64,000 bases of DNA from Agarilytica sp045430345 (GTDB taxonomy: Bacteria; Pseudomonadota; Gammaproteobacteria; Pseudomonadales; Cellvibrionaceae): assembly GCA_045430345.1 (NCBI GenBank), contig JAILXT010000007.1, positions 186,001-250,000 of the forward strand, given 5' to 3'. Below, in pieces: positions 8,821 through 18,105 of this stretch. Each line of letters opens with the position of its first letter. Positions within the stretch are counted from its first letter, which is position 1. Position numbers and translations under genes: made by a program. The notes below the pieces were generated by a model. That model was not told the DNA's origin and did not search any database. It saw nothing but the letters and a program-made list of their open reading frames with translations.

Positions 8821-9304
8821 GGGGTTCGTTGTCTCATATGCCTCGTTGCCTCGTTGCCTCGTGCGGCCCGCTGGGCGCAGCGTTCAGCTGATTCTGTGCG
8901 CAATAGGCGGCGCACAGTATAGCGATTCCCAGCGGTATATTTCAGTTGTTCTCAGGTAAAACCATTGAATTGTTAGGGGGCTAGGGGCGTATTTCTGTGA
9001 TGTCGGCTAAAGCACGAAGGGTGCCAGGCGCGTGTGATGATGCTCACAGACGCATTATTAGAGCGAAACTGTCCTGATTGCTTGCACGTTAATGTCATAT
9101 ACGAAATCTTATAAATCTCCATACTGTTGGAATGGGCGTCATGTAATGACCTATTTGAATTCGCTAGACCGATATGGTTTGGGTGCGGATTTTAGTCAAA
9201 AAGCTGTGTGGATCTTCTCGTACGGTTTTTGTAGTGGCAGAAATAAGTCGATGTTGGCGGTCCATATGCAAGACAACTAATAATATATAATAAGAGAAAT
9301 TTCC
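8821..9304. other. Divergent intergenic region
   Basis: About 480 bases lie between the CWC gene and the secreted hydrolase. Apart from the short CCTCGTTG repeat I see no gene. A 62-codon frame at 9092-9280 has no ribosome-binding site or recognisable protein features. Promoters for both flanking genes should be here, but none stands out. Confidence 0.5.
8841..8863. repeat. Short tandem repeat, CCTCGTTG units
   Basis: Nearly three copies of the 8-base unit CCTCGTTG lie in the leader of the CWC-PepSY operon, about 20 bases upstream of its Shine-Dalgarno. The array is short and its significance is unknown. Confidence 0.5.
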
Positions 9305-10285
9305 ATGAATGTACTCCTTCAGCAAGGTACCAAGATAGCGTTACTGTTGATTTTCATGTTAGCTGGCGCAAATGCTTTTGCCGCTAATTGTTCCTCTACT
9401 CAGGGTGAGACTGTCGCACCCGGCTTCACTTCCGATTTTCAAAACTGGCTCGATGCCTATGGTTATGACCGTTATGGTTTAACGCGTGACGACCTTGATG
9501 GCGGCAGTTTTGGCGGTAAAGTTTCTAGTTCAGATTGCGCGTCTAAGCAGCCTGTAATTTTCGTTCACGGCAATGGTGATCGTTGCTTGGATGGTTTAAT
9601 TGGCGGGTGGGAAGACTCTGTCGAATATTTTGAATCCAGAGGCTATCGCTCATCAGAATTGTATTGCACAACTTACGGTAGCGGTTCCGCATTAACGGCA
9701 GCATTTAATTATCACTCGAAAGAATATTTGACACGTATACGTAGCTTGGTTGAAGCCGTTAAAGATTATACCGGTGCTGATAAGGTCGATATTATTGGTC
9801 ATAGCATGGGCGTAACATTGGCTCGTAAAGCGATCAAAGGGGGTTGGGCCAGCGATATGCTCGCCGGTGGCTCTTATTATCTTGGGCCCAGTCTTAAGAA
9901 CAGTGTTGATACTTTTGTTGGCATCGCCGGGGGAAATAGAGGGTTAGCAAGTTGTTATCTGACAGGACCTACGACACCAGGTTGTGGCTCGACGAATGGG
10001 TTCTACCCTGGTTACATGCTTTGGTGGCGCGTATACGGCGTTTCTGATTTCTTGGAAGAATTGAACAGCAGTTCACGCTATGAAGGTAGCTACCGTTACT
10101 CTATTTGGTCTACCGTTGATCAGGTTGTAGGTGGTGGGTGTATTGTGTGGTTTAAAAACACGTGTCAAATTCCTGGTCAAACAGGCCAAAAGAAATTTAG
10201 CAGCGTGCCTTATGGGCATCTTGGGTTGAAGAGCCGAACGGCTTACTATCAATACCGAATGGTGCATGACCACGCGACAAACTAA
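9305..10285 (+). CDS. Secreted alpha/beta hydrolase, PhaZ7-like lipase/PHB depolymerase family
   Basis: This protein of 326 residues has a signal peptide ending ANAFA-AN. The mature hydrolase shows the HGNG oxyanion segment (88-91) and nucleophile S167 in GHSMG. A likely catalytic Asp lies in STVDQVVG and a His in PYGHLG near the C terminus. Several cysteines suggest disulfides. The order and motifs fit the class 2 lipase family, which includes Paucimonas PhaZ7, an extracellular depolymerase of amorphous poly-3-hydroxybutyrate. Lipase or esterase activity remains possible. The start follows AGAGAAATTTCC. It stands alone and ends at a strong bidirectional terminator. Confidence 0.82.
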   Translation: MNVLLQQGTKIALLLIFMLAGANAFAANCSSTQGETVAPGFTSDFQNWLDAYGYDRYGLTRDDLDGGSFGGKVSSSDCASKQPVIFVHGNGDRCLDGLIGGWEDSVEYFESRGYRSSELYCTTYGSGSALTAAFNYHSKEYLTRIRSLVEAVKDYTGADKVDIIGHSMGVTLARKAIKGGWASDMLAGGSYYLGPSLKNSVDTFVGIAGGNRGLASCYLTGPTTPGCGSTNGFYPGYMLWWRVYGVSDFLEELNSSSRYEGSYRYSIWSTVDQVVGGGCIVWFKNTCQIPGQTGQKKFSSVPYGHLGLKSRTAYYQYRMVHDHATN

Positions 10286-10294
10286 ATAATAGAG

Positions 10295-10365
10295 AAAGGC
10301 TCGCGCGTGCGAGGGCCTTTTGAAAAGCGCGGTAATGAGATGTTAGATCTTGTTGCCGCGCTTTT
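10295..10365. terminator. Two hairpins between convergent genes
   Basis: The first hairpin pairs AAAGGCTCGC (10295-10304) with GCGAGGGCCTTT (10309-10320), with one bulge. The second pairs AAAAGCGCGGTAA (10323-10335) with TTGCCGCGCTTTT (10353-10365). It has T runs on one strand and A runs on the other, so it should stop transcription from both the hydrolase gene and the sigma factor gene. Confidence 0.85.
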
Positions 10366-10366
10366 T

Positions 10367-11623
10367 TTATGCGTTTGTAAGTCTGTATTTGTCGAAGCGT
10401 TTTGATAACAATTGTTTAATATTATCTGTCGGAGCCGCTTTTATTGCGAGTTGTTCATTATTGCGCGCTAAGACGTGATCGCCGGTGCGGTATTGGAAAT
10501 CGGCAAGCACCGCGTACCAATGATACGAACGCTCTAGCCAGTTAGGCATGTCAGTGGATGTTAATATGGACAATCCTTCGTGCGGACCTTTCCATTCTGC
10601 CGTCGCTATGGCTCTATTTAATTGATGTAAAGGTGACGGCGCTATGCGTTCTAACAATTCATACGATGCGACAATTTTTTCCCATCGTGTTTCTGTAAAG
10701 GATGGCGATAAACAGTGTTCCGCCGCAATCCCCGCTTCAATATGGTAACGGGATATCGTTTTGCCTTGAGCGGCCTGCTCAAGAAAGTCGAGCCCCGTCG
10801 AGATCGTGCGTTTATCCCATAGGCTGCGATCTTGCTGTTCCAAGAGCAATAACCCCGAATCGTCTTGCCGTGTATTTATCCGTGCAAGATTGAAATACAT
10901 TAATGCTAATAGCGCATAGCTTTGGGGTGTATGACCAAGGGTGCTTTTGACGAGTAACTGCGTCATACGTGTTGCTTCTTCGCATAGATCTTGTCTAATC
11001 GCCATATCGGTGTGTGATGATAAATATCCCTCGGTAAACACCAAATATAAAACACGGTGAACGGCGGGTAAACGCTTTTCCAGGTCGGCATCACTTAAGG
11101 TATCTAACTCTATCGCCTGGTTTTTAAGATGTTGTCTAGACCGGCTGAAACGTTTGTAAACATTTGCTTCGGAGATAAATAGGCGTAGAGAAATTTCTTT
11201 AATATTAAAGCCGCATAAGCTTTTGAGGGTGAAGACTAATTGTGATTCAACGGGGATTTCGTCGTTGCAGGTCACAAACAGCATCCGCAGAAGCGCGTCG
11301 TGCATCTCCCCTGAAAAAGGTGTGTCAGTCGGTGTTTCTGATGCGTGACCTTCTATTTTGAGGTTGTTGGCTAACAGTTCCTGTCTGCGCTGGTTCGTTC
11401 GTAGTTCCGATAGCAGCTTGCGGTAGGCCACTTTGTAAAGCCAGCCCGCAGGGTTGCGTGGTATATCGCTGCGGCTCCAGAGGTCCAGTGCCTGGGTCAT
11501 CGCCCATTGGACAGCGTCTTCAGTTTCATCAATATGCTGTATGCCTGTGCGGCGCACCAATAACGCCACGAGAGGTCCATACTCGTGGCGAAAGAGGTGG
11601 GCTACTTGGTCCTGTTGACTCAA
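10367..11623 (-). CDS. ECF42-type RNA polymerase sigma factor with C-terminal TPR-like extension
   Basis: This 418-residue protein has sigma-70 region 2 at about residues 10-75 (ETEDAVQWAMTQAL, NPAGWLYKVAYRKLL) and region 4 at about 115-165 (ESQLVFTLKSLCGFNIKEIS, SEANVYKRFSRSRQ). A long helical extension of about 240 residues (LPAVHRVLYLVFTEGY onwards) follows. This architecture, together with the adjacent YCII-like gene, defines the ECF42 group, in which the C-terminal extension rather than an anti-sigma factor is thought to regulate activity. The TTG start overlaps the stop of the upstream YCII gene (TTGA, 11620-11623), showing translational coupling. Confidence 0.9.
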   Translation of the reverse strand: MSQQDQVAHLFRHEYGPLVALLVRRTGIQHIDETEDAVQWAMTQALDLWSRSDIPRNPAGWLYKVAYRKLLSELRTNQRRQELLANNLKIEGHASETPTDTPFSGEMHDALLRMLFVTCNDEIPVESQLVFTLKSLCGFNIKEISLRLFISEANVYKRFSRSRQHLKNQAIELDTLSDADLEKRLPAVHRVLYLVFTEGYLSSHTDMAIRQDLCEEATRMTQLLVKSTLGHTPQSYALLALMYFNLARINTRQDDSGLLLLEQQDRSLWDKRTISTGLDFLEQAAQGKTISRYHIEAGIAAEHCLSPSFTETRWEKIVASYELLERIAPSPLHQLNRAIATAEWKGPHEGLSILTSTDMPNWLERSYHWYAVLADFQYRTGDHVLARNNEQLAIKAAPTDNIKQLLSKRFDKYRLTNA

Positions 11624-11961
11624 TGCGCGCAGATTTCCCTAATTTCAATACTGGTGCCCGGGTTCGCGACCATCGGGCTCGCTTGTATGACCGCAATCGC
11701 TTCATCTAGGGTGCCAGCCGTTAGCGTCATGTAGCCTCCAACAATCTCTTTCAGCTCGATAAACGGCCCGTCTTTTAGGCTGTCGTGTCGTACGACGCTG
11801 CCGATATCGCCGAGTTTGTTTCCCATATCTAAAATATTGTCGGAAAACTTTTCCTGCCACGCCTGATACTTAGCGTACATCAACTCCATATCCGACGGTG
11901 AGGGCTTTTCACAGCCCCCGGATTCACTGCGTAAGATGCACATATACTTGTTCTGGCTCAT
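11620..11961 (-). CDS. YCII/DGPF-domain protein
   Basis: This protein of 113 residues begins MSQNKYMCIL and contains the DGPF motif (KDGPFIELKEIVGGY). These are hallmarks of YCII-related proteins encoded with ECF42 sigma factors. It has a ferredoxin-like fold and no proven activity in such operons; it may be part of the sigma factor's regulatory or target set. The ATG lies at 11961. It overlaps the sigma factor gene by four bases, so the two are surely one transcription unit. Confidence 0.88.
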   Translation of the reverse strand: MSQNKYMCILRSESGGCEKPSPSDMELMYAKYQAWQEKFSDNILDMGNKLGDIGSVVRHDSLKDGPFIELKEIVGGYMTLTAGTLDEAIAVIQASPMVANPGTSIEIREICAH

Positions 11962-12120
11962 AAAATATTTCCTATGTAATAAAGTAATGTCAGGGGCTTA
12001 TCGTGCTCTGACATACTAATGACGTTTGGGCTTCTATGTATTGGACACATTAGTGAAAAAATATGTGATTTTCATCATACCTTTTAATTGAGTCGATCAG
12101 TAAGGGCGTATTTTAGGGAG

Positions 12121-12501
12121 CTACGCACCATGAAAGGTAGAGGTAATCACTTTCCACTCTCCATTACGATCAAGTAAATTGTAGGACTGCCGCCACTCGC
12201 GGATAAGATCTCGGTTTTCATTTAGCAACTCCCAGGTAAGCGTTACAAGCATGCTTTTATTGCCGATAGGGGTGACATCGTAATCCTTAGTGGCAAAATA
12301 TTTGTACCCTTCATTATGCCAAAGGGCTAAAACCTTCGTGAAAAAATCTCTCGCCATATCGTTGGTGGTCAGACTCTCTACCGACCCGTCCGGTCGAACA
12401 CTTAAGAAAGGTTCATTGAAGAGCTTCGAAAACGCTTCCATATCTCCACTATCAAATGTTTCGTTGTATATCTGAAAGAATTCCTTTGCTGTACTAATCA
12501 T
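12121..12501 (-). CDS. NTF2-like (SnoaL-type) protein
   Basis: This 126-residue protein has the pattern of a cone-shaped NTF2/SnoaL fold: a leading helix (AKEFFQIYNETFDSGDMEAF), then alternating strands ending in NGEWKVITSTFH. Members include isomerases, small hydrolases and stress proteins, so the substrate cannot be named. The ATG has AGGA eight bases upstream. It lies about 160 nt upstream of the YCII-sigma pair on the same strand and may belong to the same stress response. No catalytic residue assignment is possible from sequence alone. Confidence 0.75.
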   Translation of the reverse strand: MISTAKEFFQIYNETFDSGDMEAFSKLFNEPFLSVRPDGSVESLTTNDMARDFFTKVLALWHNEGYKYFATKDYDVTPIGNKSMLVTLTWELLNENRDLIREWRQSYNLLDRNGEWKVITSTFHGA

Positions 12502-12581
12502 TTGTATTCCTTTTGGGTATGATTGTTCAATTTTCGGATAGATGATTTTGTCTGGGTGTAATAAATAGTTAGCACATAAAA

Positions 12582-14201
12582 TTACGGAAATTGAATAAGA
12601 TCCTTAGATTTAAATTCTATGGTCTCGTAGGTTGATAGGTCTACCACCCCAATATATGTCTCTCTAAAACGAATGTTCTCTAGTTTCTTTAGATCCAGAC
12701 CTGTGGTCCAATCATTTAGGCCACGTACTTTTTTATTGCGGCATGCCACGGTGTCGCTTGATAACAGTAATATTTTATCGGCGTCTTTATAGTTGTCTTC
12801 AATGGTTGAGGATAATGATTGGCTGTTAAGGTAGATGTCATTGTCAACGCAGTGATCGAATTTTTTAACGAATTCAATCGATCCATCTTCACGATAGATA
12901 TAGATGTTGAGTCCTCGTTCAGGAGTTTGTTTGATCCCACTTTTTTTACTTAAAATAGTGGAGTCGCAGTTCGTGTATCGACAAGCAGTAATAGACAGAC
13001 CTTGTAGGTCTGATTGAAATGAAATGATTTCATTGCTTCCGTCAAGGTAGCTCGTGAGTTGGTAGTAGGTCCTTTTGTCCACAACGTTTTCTTCTAGTAC
13101 TCCCCAGGAGTATATATAGGCCAGAAAAACGGCGGGTAGAAACACGAATTTTACCGGTGTTTGAGATAATATTTTGTCGTATGCAACAACGATAGCGAGT
13201 GGTGCCATCGGGATCATGTAGCGACTGACATCTTGATGATAAATAAAAATACTGAATGTTAGTGTGATTGAACAGAACCAGAAAAACAGACGGTTAATAT
13301 TCCAAAGGAGTGCTGTTCCGACACCATAAATTGCATATAAGATAAGGTAAAATTCAGCGGAATGGGTCTCTCCCAAGCTTGAGTAGGTACGAAAAATATC
13401 GAAGGGGATAAGACTGATAAGTTTGTTTGAATCAGAATAGTTGGTGCCAAAATAGGCGAAAAAGTCGCCGTAGTGAAAGTGGTAGAAGACGAAAGTAAGA
13501 AACAAAGGAAGAGCGATAATGCTAAGTAGCGGGATGGTTTTCCATTTTCGCTCGAAAACTAAGGTCATAAAGTACGCGCCACCAATTAATATACCAGTAA
13601 TGCGTGTAATGCCAGAAATCCCACCCAATATAAAAGCCAAGACATAATGTCCGCGCACATAAGCCAATAATGACGAGAGAGTAAAGAAAAGGAAGGGAGC
13701 CTCTGTGGCGCCGATGCTGTGATAAATCAGATAGCGGGCAGGAATAAACAGAGAAATTATTGCTGACCACAGCGGGTTTTCCACAACACGTGTTTCTAGT
13801 AGTAGCTGGTACAGCACGATGGTTGCGAGTGTTGCGTAAAGCGCACTGGTAAATAACATCGCATTAAAATACCCCATAAATGAAAACAACCGGATAGATA
13901 GTGGGTAAACCGGTAGATGGGCTGCAAAGTACTCTGGTGTGGTGTAAGCGTTTAACGGATGATCAGTGGGCACACTGTATAGTGATTTTGCAAGATAGGC
14001 GTAGTTGGGCCCATCCCAATATCGGAACAATATGTCAATATTGTCGTGGAGGATAAATGGCGCATACACCAGTAACGTGGATGAAATTGCGATGACAACA
14101 ATTATAAGGTACTGACGATTTCGGATTAGCCCGTTGTCTGTATTTGTATCTAGAAAATACTGGGTAAGCCGGTTGAATCGACTAAAAATGAAACTGCTCA
14201 T
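12582..14201 (-). CDS. Polytopic membrane protein, GT-C glycosyltransferase-like
   Basis: This protein of 539 residues has about ten membrane helices between residues 30 and 380, and a soluble C-terminal part of about 155 residues. An early loop after the first helix reads FRYWDGPNYAYLAKSLY. This resembles the acidic W-D loop of GT-C enzymes such as PIG-V-type mannosyltransferases, which use lipid-linked sugars. Helices with ARYLIYHSIGATEAPF and GISGITRITG also fit. The sugar donor and acceptor are unknown, and no polysaccharide genes are nearby. The ATG at 14201 is plausible. It appears to stand alone. Confidence 0.65.
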   Translation of the reverse strand: MSSFIFSRFNRLTQYFLDTNTDNGLIRNRQYLIIVVIAISSTLLVYAPFILHDNIDILFRYWDGPNYAYLAKSLYSVPTDHPLNAYTTPEYFAAHLPVYPLSIRLFSFMGYFNAMLFTSALYATLATIVLYQLLLETRVVENPLWSAIISLFIPARYLIYHSIGATEAPFLFFTLSSLLAYVRGHYVLAFILGGISGITRITGILIGGAYFMTLVFERKWKTIPLLSIIALPLFLTFVFYHFHYGDFFAYFGTNYSDSNKLISLIPFDIFRTYSSLGETHSAEFYLILYAIYGVGTALLWNINRLFFWFCSITLTFSIFIYHQDVSRYMIPMAPLAIVVAYDKILSQTPVKFVFLPAVFLAYIYSWGVLEENVVDKRTYYQLTSYLDGSNEIISFQSDLQGLSITACRYTNCDSTILSKKSGIKQTPERGLNIYIYREDGSIEFVKKFDHCVDNDIYLNSQSLSSTIEDNYKDADKILLLSSDTVACRNKKVRGLNDWTTGLDLKKLENIRFRETYIGVVDLSTYETIEFKSKDLIQFP

Positions 14202-14484
14202 GCAACTTCCTGTGTTTCTTACATGGGATAAGCGATAATACTAATGATTACTATTTTAGCACTACCACCTCGGTTAGGAGGAGACGGTGTGGGTGTATAG
14301 GATAGCTAATCAAAATTTCCCCACCTTATTGCTTTAAGTGAAGCGTTTTTTCTTATCTAGGTAAAAGAATGCATCAATCAGTAGTCGGTGTCCATGACAT
14401 ACTGTTGCACGCATGGAGAAGTGTGCAGCGCTGCTGTATGATCCTTAATCTCGAAGCGTGCCATAGATATGGAAGTGGAAGTAT

Positions 14485-15372
14485 ATGAAGCTGTTTATTC
14501 AACTGATGGTCTTAGCGGCACTTTGGGGAGCTTCTTTTTTATTCTTACGTATAAGCAGCCATGAGTTTGGGGTTATCCCGATTATTTTTGTGCGTACGGG
14601 TTGTGCGTTTCTGGCGTTGATCCCCTTCGTTATCTCGACGCGTCAGCATAAGTTGTTGGCACAGCATTGGCTGCTTTTTCTTGTACTCGCTACATTCAGT
14701 ACTGCAGTGCCGTTTAGTTTGTTTGCGTATACCTCTTTCCATTTGTCAGCAGGTTCAATGTCCATATTAAATGCGGTAACGCCGTTTTTTGGCGCCTTGA
14801 TCGCATTTTTTTGCTTGCAAGAACAATTGAGTAAGCTAGGTGTGTTGGGCTTGGCTATTGGTTTTGGCGGTGTGTATATTTTATCTTCGGGTGAGCAGGA
14901 CTTTGATGGGCTTGCGGACTTCTTACCTGTTGGTGCGGTTTTATTGGCTGCTTTTTTATACGCGGCTTCTAGTACTTACGTAAAGTTGAAGCTTTCCTCT
15001 ATGACGCCTTTGGTGGTCGCCACTGGCTGTCAGTTAGGGTCTGCGATAGTACTACTTCCATTTGCATTTTATTATTGGCCCGAACAGGCGCCGAGTGTGG
15101 GTGCATGGAGCAGCGCATTAGGCTTGGCCGTTTTGTCTACAGCTATAGCGCTCGTTTTATATCTCAGATTGATACAAGCCTATGGGGTAACGAAGTCAAT
15201 TTCTGTGACGTATCTCATTCCATTATTTGGCGTGTTGTGGGGATATCTATTTTTAGACGAAGTCGTTTCGTTATCGATGATGTTTGGCGGAGCGCTAATT
15301 CTGGTGGGTATTGCTCTGTCGACGGGCAGTTTTAAAATGCCAAAAAATTTGATGCGAAAATCATCGCAGTAA
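14485..15372 (+). CDS. EamA/DMT-family transporter
   Basis: This 295-residue inner-membrane protein has ten predicted helices arranged as two EamA repeats (about residues 1-135 and 145-285). It shows the family's LWGASFLFLR start and repeat features such as ALIAFFCLQEQLSKLGVLGLAIGFGGVY and PLFGVLWGYLFLDE. Members export amino acids or other small metabolites; the substrate here is unknown. The ATG is preceded by AAGTGGAAGTAT. It converges on maeB and ends at a bidirectional terminator. Confidence 0.88.
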   Translation: MKLFIQLMVLAALWGASFLFLRISSHEFGVIPIIFVRTGCAFLALIPFVISTRQHKLLAQHWLLFLVLATFSTAVPFSLFAYTSFHLSAGSMSILNAVTPFFGALIAFFCLQEQLSKLGVLGLAIGFGGVYILSSGEQDFDGLADFLPVGAVLLAAFLYAASSTYVKLKLSSMTPLVVATGCQLGSAIVLLPFAFYYWPEQAPSVGAWSSALGLAVLSTAIALVLYLRLIQAYGVTKSISVTYLIPLFGVLWGYLFLDEVVSLSMMFGGALILVGIALSTGSFKMPKNLMRKSSQ

Positions 15373-15385
15373 ATCGTTTAAAAAA

Positions 15386-15431
15386 GGTCCCCGCCCAATT
15401 TTAATTTGAGCGAGGACCGATTTTTATTTTG
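15386..15431. terminator. Bidirectional terminator between the DMT transporter gene and maeB
   Basis: GGTCCCCGC (15386-15394) pairs with GCGAGGACC (15410-15418) with one mismatch. A T-rich run follows on the plus strand and AAAAAA precedes it, which reads as T on the minus strand. Confidence 0.85.
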
Positions 15432-15452
15432 TCGCTTCTTTCTTATCCCTTC

Positions 15453-17738
15453 TTAGTTTCGCCCATAATTATCTACAGGTGTTCCCGCAAGTGCGGCGAT
15501 ATTTAATAATCCACGTGCAGTAATGGATGGTGTAACAATATGTGCTTTGTTGCCCATGCCCATTAATATTGGTCCCACTTCCAAGCCGCCTGCGGCCATT
15601 TTTAAAATATTGCGCGTTGCGTTTGCCGCGTCTGCATTGGCGAAGATCAGTACGTTTGCAGGTTCACTAAAGCGCGCGTTGGGGTAAATACGGCTTCGTA
15701 ATTTTGGATCGAGCGCAAGGTCGAGTGTCATTTCACCTTCGTAATCGAAATTACGCGGCTCAGCATCTAACAGGCTAATGGCTTCGCGCATGGTGCGGCC
15801 AGAATTGGATTGCATGTTGCCAAATTGTGATTGTGAGCAAAATGCGATACGCGGGGTGAGGCCGAAGCGACGTACGTGTCTGGCTGCGCCTATGGCAATA
15901 CTGGCAACTTGATCTGGTGTTGGCTCTGAATATACATGAGAGTCCGCGATAAACAGCGGGCCACTTTCGATCAGCATTAATGACAGTGACCCTTGGGGGT
16001 GTAACTCGTTAGAACCGAGGATTTGCTCAATATAGTTTAGGTGCCAAAGGAATTGACCAAAGGTGCCGCAAATCATACTGTCGGCATCGCCACGGTGAAC
16101 CGCGATAGCCGCAATGGCGGTTGTGTTGGTGCGCATAATGGCTTTGGCAAGGTCGGGTGTTACACCGCGACGCTGCATTAGCTCATGATAGCTGCTCCAA
16201 TAATCCCGAAATCGTTTATCGTTTTCGGGGTTGATTAAATCAAAATCTCGATCGATTTTAATGTCTAAACCAAAACGTTCGCAGCGACTTTCTACCACTT
16301 CCGGTCGCCCAATTAAAATGGGCTTACGGTGCATTTCTTCTTTTATTTCTTGCGCTGCACGTAATACACGCTCATTTTCACCTTCGGCAAAAATAACACG
16401 GCGTTCAGCACTGCGCGCAGCTTCGAATACCGGGCGCATAATTAATGCGGATTTAAATACCGAACGGTTTAAGGTTTCTTTGTAGGCTTCTAAATCGTCG
16501 ATTGGATTTGTAGCTACACCCGTTTCCATTCCCGCTTTTGCTACGGCGCCCGCCACCGTGGCGAGCAGGCGTGGGTCGAAGGGTTTTGGAATCAGGTAAT
16601 CAACACCAAATTTTAAGTTTTCGCCTTTATAGGCCGCGGCGGCTTCTGCACTGGTGGATGCGCGGGCTAATGCAGCGATGCCTTCCACGCAGCCAATCTC
16701 CATTGCATCATTAATTTCGGTGGCGCCAACATCAAGTGCGCCGCGAAAAATAAAAGGAAAACACAATACATTGTTTACTTGGTTGGGGAAGTCGGAGCGC
16801 CCGGTTGCGATGATCGCATCTGGGCAGACTTCACGTACTTGATCCGGCATGATTTCGGGAGTCGGGTTGGCCAGTGCAAATACGATGGGTTGCGTGGACA
16901 TCTTTTTAACCATGTCGGGTTTCAGCACGCCGGGGCCAGAAAGACCAAGAAAAAGATCTGCGTTATCAATGACGTCGTCGAGTGTACGAAGATCGCTTTT
17001 TTGTGAAAACGCGGCTTTCTGTTCGGTCATCTGTGAGGTGCGGCCCTCGTATACGAGGCCGTCAATATCGCATAGCCAAATGTTTTCGCGCTTAACGCCC
17101 AGTTTAACGAGCATGTTTAAGCAGGCAATCCCGGCGGCGCCGCCACCGGTGGAAACAACTTTTATATCTTCAAACTTTTTGCCGGCGACATGTAGTGCGT
17201 TGGTTGCGGCTGCTCCGACAACAATGGCCGTACCGTGTTGGTCGTCGTGGAAGACGGGAATGTTCATGCGTTCGCGGCAGAGCTTTTCGACGATGAAGCA
17301 ATCGGGGGCTTTAATGTCTTCTAAGTTGATCGCACCAAAAGTGGGCTCTAGTGAGGTAACGATGTCTGCGAGTTTTTCAGGGTCGGTTTCATTGACTTCA
17401 ATATCAAAGCAGTCAATGTTGGCAAACTTTTTAAAGAGAACAGCCTTCCCTTCCATCACGGGTTTGGACGCTAGCGGGCCAATATTCCCAAGGCCGAGCA
17501 CAGCGGAGCCGTTACTGACGACCGCCACTAAATTGCCGCGTGCGGTATATTTTGAAGCGGCAGTTGGTGAAGTGACGATTTCTTGGCAGGCTTCTGCAAC
17601 GCCGGGTGAGTAGGCCCTCGCCAAATCTTGGCCGTTAGCCAGTGGTTTGGTCGCTCGGATTTCAAGTTTTCCGGGCTTGGGGAATTCGTGATAGTCCAAA
17701 GCGGGGTGGCGGGGTGGGTTTTGACTCTCGTCTGGCAT
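15453..17738 (-). CDS. maeB: NADP-dependent malic enzyme MaeB (malic enzyme-phosphotransacetylase fusion)
   Basis: This 761-residue protein matches E. coli MaeB (759) in length and layout. The N-terminal malic enzyme domain covers about residues 20-165, with YSPGVAEAC and FHDDQHGTA. An NAD(P)-binding domain with VSTGGGAAGIACL runs to about 410. A phosphotransacetylase-like domain covers about 430-755 (IFAEGENERVLRA, NPDANAAN-like ANADAANATRNI). It decarboxylates malate to pyruvate with NADPH formation, replenishing pyruvate during gluconeogenic growth. The C-terminal domain is usually regulatory, responding to acetyl-CoA. Monocistronic. Confidence 0.95.
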   Translation of the reverse strand: MPDESQNPPRHPALDYHEFPKPGKLEIRATKPLANGQDLARAYSPGVAEACQEIVTSPTAASKYTARGNLVAVVSNGSAVLGLGNIGPLASKPVMEGKAVLFKKFANIDCFDIEVNETDPEKLADIVTSLEPTFGAINLEDIKAPDCFIVEKLCRERMNIPVFHDDQHGTAIVVGAAATNALHVAGKKFEDIKVVSTGGGAAGIACLNMLVKLGVKRENIWLCDIDGLVYEGRTSQMTEQKAAFSQKSDLRTLDDVIDNADLFLGLSGPGVLKPDMVKKMSTQPIVFALANPTPEIMPDQVREVCPDAIIATGRSDFPNQVNNVLCFPFIFRGALDVGATEINDAMEIGCVEGIAALARASTSAEAAAAYKGENLKFGVDYLIPKPFDPRLLATVAGAVAKAGMETGVATNPIDDLEAYKETLNRSVFKSALIMRPVFEAARSAERRVIFAEGENERVLRAAQEIKEEMHRKPILIGRPEVVESRCERFGLDIKIDRDFDLINPENDKRFRDYWSSYHELMQRRGVTPDLAKAIMRTNTTAIAAIAVHRGDADSMICGTFGQFLWHLNYIEQILGSNELHPQGSLSLMLIESGPLFIADSHVYSEPTPDQVASIAIGAARHVRRFGLTPRIAFCSQSQFGNMQSNSGRTMREAISLLDAEPRNFDYEGEMTLDLALDPKLRSRIYPNARFSEPANVLIFANADAANATRNILKMAAGGLEVGPILMGMGNKAHIVTPSITARGLLNIAALAGTPVDNYGRN

Positions 17739-18105
17739 ATTAACTCTCTGTTGATTCTAAAAAAGCGCTGCGGCTCGAACGGAATATCGTAACGTCTTAG
17801 GATATCACTAACTGACCTGGTCTAGCCATTGGGGGCGGGCGCTAGGTTCGTTTTGGATGTGCTTAAGTGAGAGCCTTGATAATGATTAATATGTGGTGCG
17901 ACAGTTTAATTTTATGATTGCGGAATTATATGTCTGGCGCGTCTATCTACTTTTTATGCCACTGCTATAATTGTTAGAAGGCGTAAATGCGAGTGTATTT
18001 CCGTTTATATGTAATCTGATAGCGTATTGATCAAGCCGGAATGAGAATGTCGTATATCTAGCGTCACGGTGGTTATTCTTAAATGTTCGAATATGTGTTG
18101 TCTTA
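17739..18105. other. Divergent intergenic region between maeB and a binding protein gene
   Basis: About 370 bases contain no gene. TATAAT at 17966-17971 is a possible -10 for the rightward gene, but it lies 135 bases from the start codon and has no good -35 partner. Confidence 0.4.

Noticed and set aside
8467..8891. Overlapping frames on both strands (106 and 132 codons)
   Set aside because: They are out-of-frame shadows of the PepSY and CWC genes, whose protein features and ribosome-binding site are clear.
9092..9280. 62-codon frame upstream of the PhaZ7-like gene
   Set aside because: No Shine-Dalgarno, no recognisable domain, and odd composition; more likely promoter or leader sequence.
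16849..17613. Open frame of 254 codons on the plus strand
   Set aside because: It lies entirely antisense within maeB, is rich in Ser/Thr from reversed codon bias, and has no ribosome-binding site.
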